5,599 bases of DNA from Acidimicrobiales bacterium (lineage in GTDB: Bacteria > Actinomycetota > Acidimicrobiia > Acidimicrobiales > RAAP-2): assembly GCA_030044045.1 (NCBI GenBank), contig JASHWO010000232.1, positions 1 through 5,599 on the forward strand, written 5' to 3'. Positions within the stretch are counted from its first letter, which is position 1; every line of letters begins with the position of its first letter. Both the position numbers and the translations under genes were made by a program. Positions 4,473 to 5,599 of this stretch are shown here, one piece after another. The notes below the pieces were generated by a model. The model worked only from the letters and a program-made list of their open reading frames with translations, ran no database searches and was not told the DNA's origin.

Positions 4473-5599
4473 GTGACCGACCGCAGGACCGGCCCGCAGC
4501 CGGCCGACCCCGTAGAGGTCGAGTGGCAGTTCGACGCGTTGGACCTCCGGCCCGTCGAGCGCTGGCTGGCGGCGCTGCCGCCGGCGCCGGGCGGTGTCAC
4601 GGACGCCCCCGACCCGGCGGGGGCCTCGGCGGACACGGTGCCTACGGCGCTGGCCAAACCGGCCAGGCGGCTGGTCGACCGCTACCTCGACACCGCCGAC
4701 TGGCGGATCGGCCGTGCCGGGTTCGTGCTCCGCACCCGGAGCCGCGGCCGCAGCGACGAGGCCACCTTGAAGGACACCCAGCCCGCCGGCAGTGGCGGGC
4801 TCCGGGAGCGGCTGGAGGTGAGCGAGCCGCTGCCCGAGGGTGGCGTGCCGGCGCTCGGATCGGACGGACCGGTGGGGCGGCGGGTCTCGGCCGTGGCCGG
4901 GCAGCGCCCGTTCCGGCAGGTGCTGGAGGTGCGTACCCGGCGCCGTCCGTACTCCCTCCGGATGGGCGGCGACGAGGTGGCGGAGGTGGCGCTCGACGAC
5001 ACCGTGATCACCGCGGGCGGCGGCGAGCAGCCGGTGCGCCTGCGGCGGGTCGAGGTGGAGGTGGCGCCGGAGTGGGTGGACACGCTCCGGCCGCTGGTGG
5101 AGGACCTGCGGCGCACCTGCGGGCTCCAGCCGGCCACCCTCTCCAAGTTCGAGGCCGGGCTGCTGGCCCTCGGGGTGGAGGTGCCAGGCCCACCCGAGCT
5201 GGGCCCCACCGGGGTGACCGCCGAGTCCAGCCTGGGCGACCTGGCCTTCGCCGTGCTGCGCCTGCAGCTCGGGGCGCTGCTGGCCCGGGAGCCCGGGACC
5301 CGCCTCGGGGAGGACGTCGAGGAGCTCCACGACATGCGGGTGGCCACCCGGCGGCTGCGGGCGGCCATCGACTTCTTCGCCGAGGTGCTGCCGGTCCGGG
5401 CCCAGGCCCTGCGGGCCGAGCTCTCGTGGCTGGCCGACGCGCTGGGACGGGTGCGCGATCTGGACGTCCAGATCGGGCGCATGGGCGAGATGGGACACTG
5501 GGCGACATTCGGCGGGACGGGTGAGGGGTCGTCCCTCGACGAGCTGCGAGACCTGCTGGAGGAGCAGCGCCGGGCGGCACGCCGGGACCTGCTGGCGGC
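4473..5599 (+). CDS. CYTH-CHAD domain protein, 3' end beyond the window
   Basis: The frame is open from GTG 4473 to the window edge (375 codons plus two bases). The CYTH domain covers about residues 13-232. Its N-terminal motif reads EVEWQF (15-20) where ExExK is usual. Later come RYLDTADWRIGRAGFVLRTRSRG (70-92), TLK (98-100), RERLEV (111-116), RRVEVEV (191-197) and LSKFEAGL (223-230), all typical of CYTH. The CHAD domain starts near residue 252 and shows HDMRVATRRLRAA (286-298) and LGRVRDLDVQ (324-333), its hallmark basic helices. CYTH domains bind or hydrolyse triphosphorylated substrates; CHAD domains bind polyphosphate. A role in polyphosphate binding or turnover in the cytosol is inferred. 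The gene is divergent from the NUDIX gene. The start is fixed by TAGCCT 7 bases upstream and by the ExEx motif following shortly after. The missing C-terminus is only the window limit. Confidence 0.93.
   Translation, partial: MTDRRTGPQPADPVEVEWQFDALDLRPVERWLAALPPAPGGVTDAPDPAGASADTVPTALAKPARRLVDRYLDTADWRIGRAGFVLRTRSRGRSDEATLKDTQPAGSGGLRERLEVSEPLPEGGVPALGSDGPVGRRVSAVAGQRPFRQVLEVRTRRRPYSLRMGGDEVAEVALDDTVITAGGGEQPVRLRRVEVEVAPEWVDTLRPLVEDLRRTCGLQPATLSKFEAGLLALGVEVPGPPELGPTGVTAESSLGDLAFAVLRLQLGALLAREPGTRLGEDVEELHDMRVATRRLRAAIDFFAEVLPVRAQALRAELSWLADALGRVRDLDVQIGRMGEMGHWATFGGTGEGSSLDELRDLLEEQRRAARRDLLA

Noticed and set aside
3927..5498. A 523-residue minus-strand frame that extends the NUDIX gene far upstream, antisense to the CYTH-CHAD gene
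   Set aside because: Only the last 154 residues are NUDIX. The upstream part is Arg/Pro/Gly/His-rich with no recognisable domain, and it mirrors the strongly biased codons of the real CYTH-CHAD gene. Promoter and start evidence at 4391 explains the NUDIX gene.
4523..5524. A plus-strand frame inside the CYTH-CHAD gene starting at an ATG-like position
   Set aside because: Its product is Gly/Arg/Ala-rich with no domain. The frame beginning at GTG 4473 carries both CYTH and CHAD signatures without interruption.

Overview
The window is very GC-rich and densely coded, with strong third-position G/C bias and frequent GTG starts, which points to an actinobacterium. The two-ACT-domain SerB, the CYTH-CHAD protein, the SpoIIE-type phosphatase and the apparent leaderless promoters all fit that. 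An Acidimicrobiia-like lineage is a plausible but unproven guess. No mobile element, CRISPR array, tRNA or rRNA was seen.

Layout. At the left edge (1-147, minus) lies the N-terminus of a Tat-exported protein of unknown function. A 165-base divergent intergenic region, which holds an exact 17-base direct repeat with 22-base period, separates it from a plus-strand pair. That pair is a left-handed beta-helix (hexapeptide) acyltransferase (313-975) followed 7 bases later by serB, phosphoserine phosphatase with two ACT domains (983-2206). serB converges on a minus-strand membrane-bound SpoIIE/PP2C-type phosphatase with CHASE3-like sensor and HAMP domain (3832-2240), and the short gap holds GC-rich inverted repeats that may terminate both. 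Upstream of the phosphatase gene, also on the minus strand, is a NUDIX hydrolase (4391-3927). It is divergent from a CYTH-CHAD protein (4473 to the window end, incomplete).

How the genes may work together. SerB makes serine. The acyltransferase is probably co-transcribed with it, but its substrate is unknown. The NUDIX/CYTH-CHAD pair suggests phosphoanhydride or polyphosphate metabolism. The SpoIIE-type enzyme would normally relay an envelope signal to a partner-switching (anti-anti-sigma) pathway, but no partner is visible here.

The most notable signal is regulatory. All five genes that could head a transcript have a TANNNT -10-like hexamer 6-7 bases before the chosen start codon, with no convincing Shine-Dalgarno sequence at this position. 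The one internal gene, serB, instead has a GAAGG upstream. This suggests that leaderless transcription dominates here, and it moves the acyltransferase start to 313. Other points worth a second look are a 6-residue tandem duplication inside the CHASE3 signature, a Lys-to-Gln change in the CYTH ExExK motif, and the 22-base repeats at activator-like positions upstream of the Tat-protein gene. I did not find a clearly new multi-gene system.
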